The notes beneath the pieces are model-generated. The model saw only the letters and a program-made list of their open reading frames with translations. It made no database searches and had not been told where the DNA came from. Position numbers and translations under genes: made by a program. From positions 1,550,802 to 1,614,801 of the forward strand of contig NW_015961970.1 in NCBI RefSeq assembly GCF_000497045.1: 64,000 nt of DNA, written 5' to 3'. Source of the stretch: Kalmanozyma brasiliensis GHG001 (lineage: Eukaryota; Basidiomycota; Ustilaginomycetes; Ustilaginales). Positions 63,661 through 64,000 of this stretch are shown here, piece after piece (position 1 is the first letter of the stretch; every line of letters starts with the position of its first letter).

Positions 63661-64000
63661 ATGGAGTCTGCTTCACAAGTTGCCCCGACCTGGGCCGACA
63701 TTGAAGAAGCGACACGAAGTGGTAAGAATCTTTGCTATTCCAAGCGCTCTCATCAGCCGACCTGTTGACTGACAGGCCCCTGCAATGACCCTCTACCTCC
63801 CTAACTCTTGCTTCTCCCTCTTCATCTCGACCTGTCAGATGCCGGCTCACCGTCAACAACGCAGATCGACTCCCCGGCATGGCACTACGACGACACGATT
63901 GTGACCGACTTTGGCCCAGCCTCTCTCTCCGATGAAGTCCACATCGTCGAGTGTTCGGATTGCAGCAAACCCATCCTGCACGAAGCGCTCTCGTTCCACC
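63661..64000 (+). CDS. start of an SGF73/ataxin-7-like SAGA subunit (partial, two exons seen)
   Basis: Exon 1 (63661-63721) encodes MESASQVAPTWADIEEATRS. Donor G|GTAAGA and acceptor TGTCAG bound a 117-nt intron (63722-63838). Exon 2 continues in frame to the window edge and includes HIVECSDCSKPILHEALSFH. The Cys-x2-Cys followed by Lys-Pro-Ile-Leu and His recalls the N-terminal zinc finger of Sgf73, the SAGA deubiquitinase-module subunit. Only about 75 residues are visible, so the family is tentative. An earlier CAG at 63773-63775 would lead to an early stop, so it was rejected as the acceptor. Confidence 0.5.

Noticed and set aside
63773..63775. early CAG acceptor for the edge gene intron
   Set aside because: Using it leads to an in-frame stop within 10 codons, while the later site keeps the frame open.

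Overview
The window is nuclear DNA of a filamentous basidiomycete, most probably a smut or Pseudozyma-type yeast (Ustilaginomycotina). It is gene dense and moderately GC rich. Most genes are single-exon with long Ala/Ser/Thr/Pro-rich disordered segments. The few introns are 75-161 nt, with GTAAGT/GTATGT-type donors, CTGAC/CTGAT-like branch sites and CAG acceptors. The species assignment is inference from style and protein resemblance. I support 26 protein-coding genes, the last cut by the right edge. I saw no rRNA, tRNA, transposon or CRISPR array.

Layout, left to right: mitochondrial aspartate aminotransferase (-); SLS1-like mitochondrial protein (+); ATM1 ABC exporter (-); a secreted, probably GPI-anchored alpha/beta hydrolase (+); X-family DNA polymerase POL4 (+); SED5 Golgi Qa-SNARE, four exons (-); CUS2/Tat-SF1 splicing factor (+); SCH9-type AGC kinase, two exons (-); an unrecognised RGG-tail protein (+); SGT1 without a TPR domain (-); ALG8 (+); Pumilio/Puf3-type RNA-binding protein (+); phosducin-like PLP2 (-); START-domain protein (+); glutathione S-transferase (+); 5'-nucleotidase-like metallophosphatase (-); SDE2 (-); Artemis-like nuclease (+); LTN1/Listerin (-); BYE1-like PHD-TFIIS-SPOC protein, three exons (+); TOM40 (+); FCF1 (-); an unknown multi-spanning membrane protein (-); QRI7 (+); APN2 (-); and the start of an SGF73-like gene (+).

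Functional themes: mitochondrial function (AAT1, SLS1-like, ATM1, TOM40, QRI7); DNA break and base repair (POL4 with a Pol mu/TdT-like Gly-Trp motif, the Artemis-like nuclease, APN2); RNA and protein homeostasis (CUS2, SDE2, PUF, LTN1, FCF1, BYE1); and secretory or glycosylation functions (SED5, ALG8, the GPI-type hydrolase). The genes are essentially housekeeping. Adjacent genes mostly alternate strand, giving tight convergent 3' ends (gaps of 23-308 nt) and shared divergent promoters.

I found no obvious novel multi-gene system. The most useful leads are gene-structure details: frame-preserving intron retention in SED5, a NAGNAG acceptor in BYE1, and a short upstream ORF just before POL4. 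Further leads are unusual domain architectures (TPR-less SGT1, an Artemis-like protein with SQ/TQ clusters, a large insertion in ALG8, a giant START protein), two unidentified proteins, and a long promoter region with repeated 10-mers between ATM1 and the hydrolase gene. Start codons were placed at ATG throughout; for SLS1, CUS2, the RGG protein, SGT1, PLP2, GST, BYE1 and SCH9 this is shorter than, or different from, the longest open frame.
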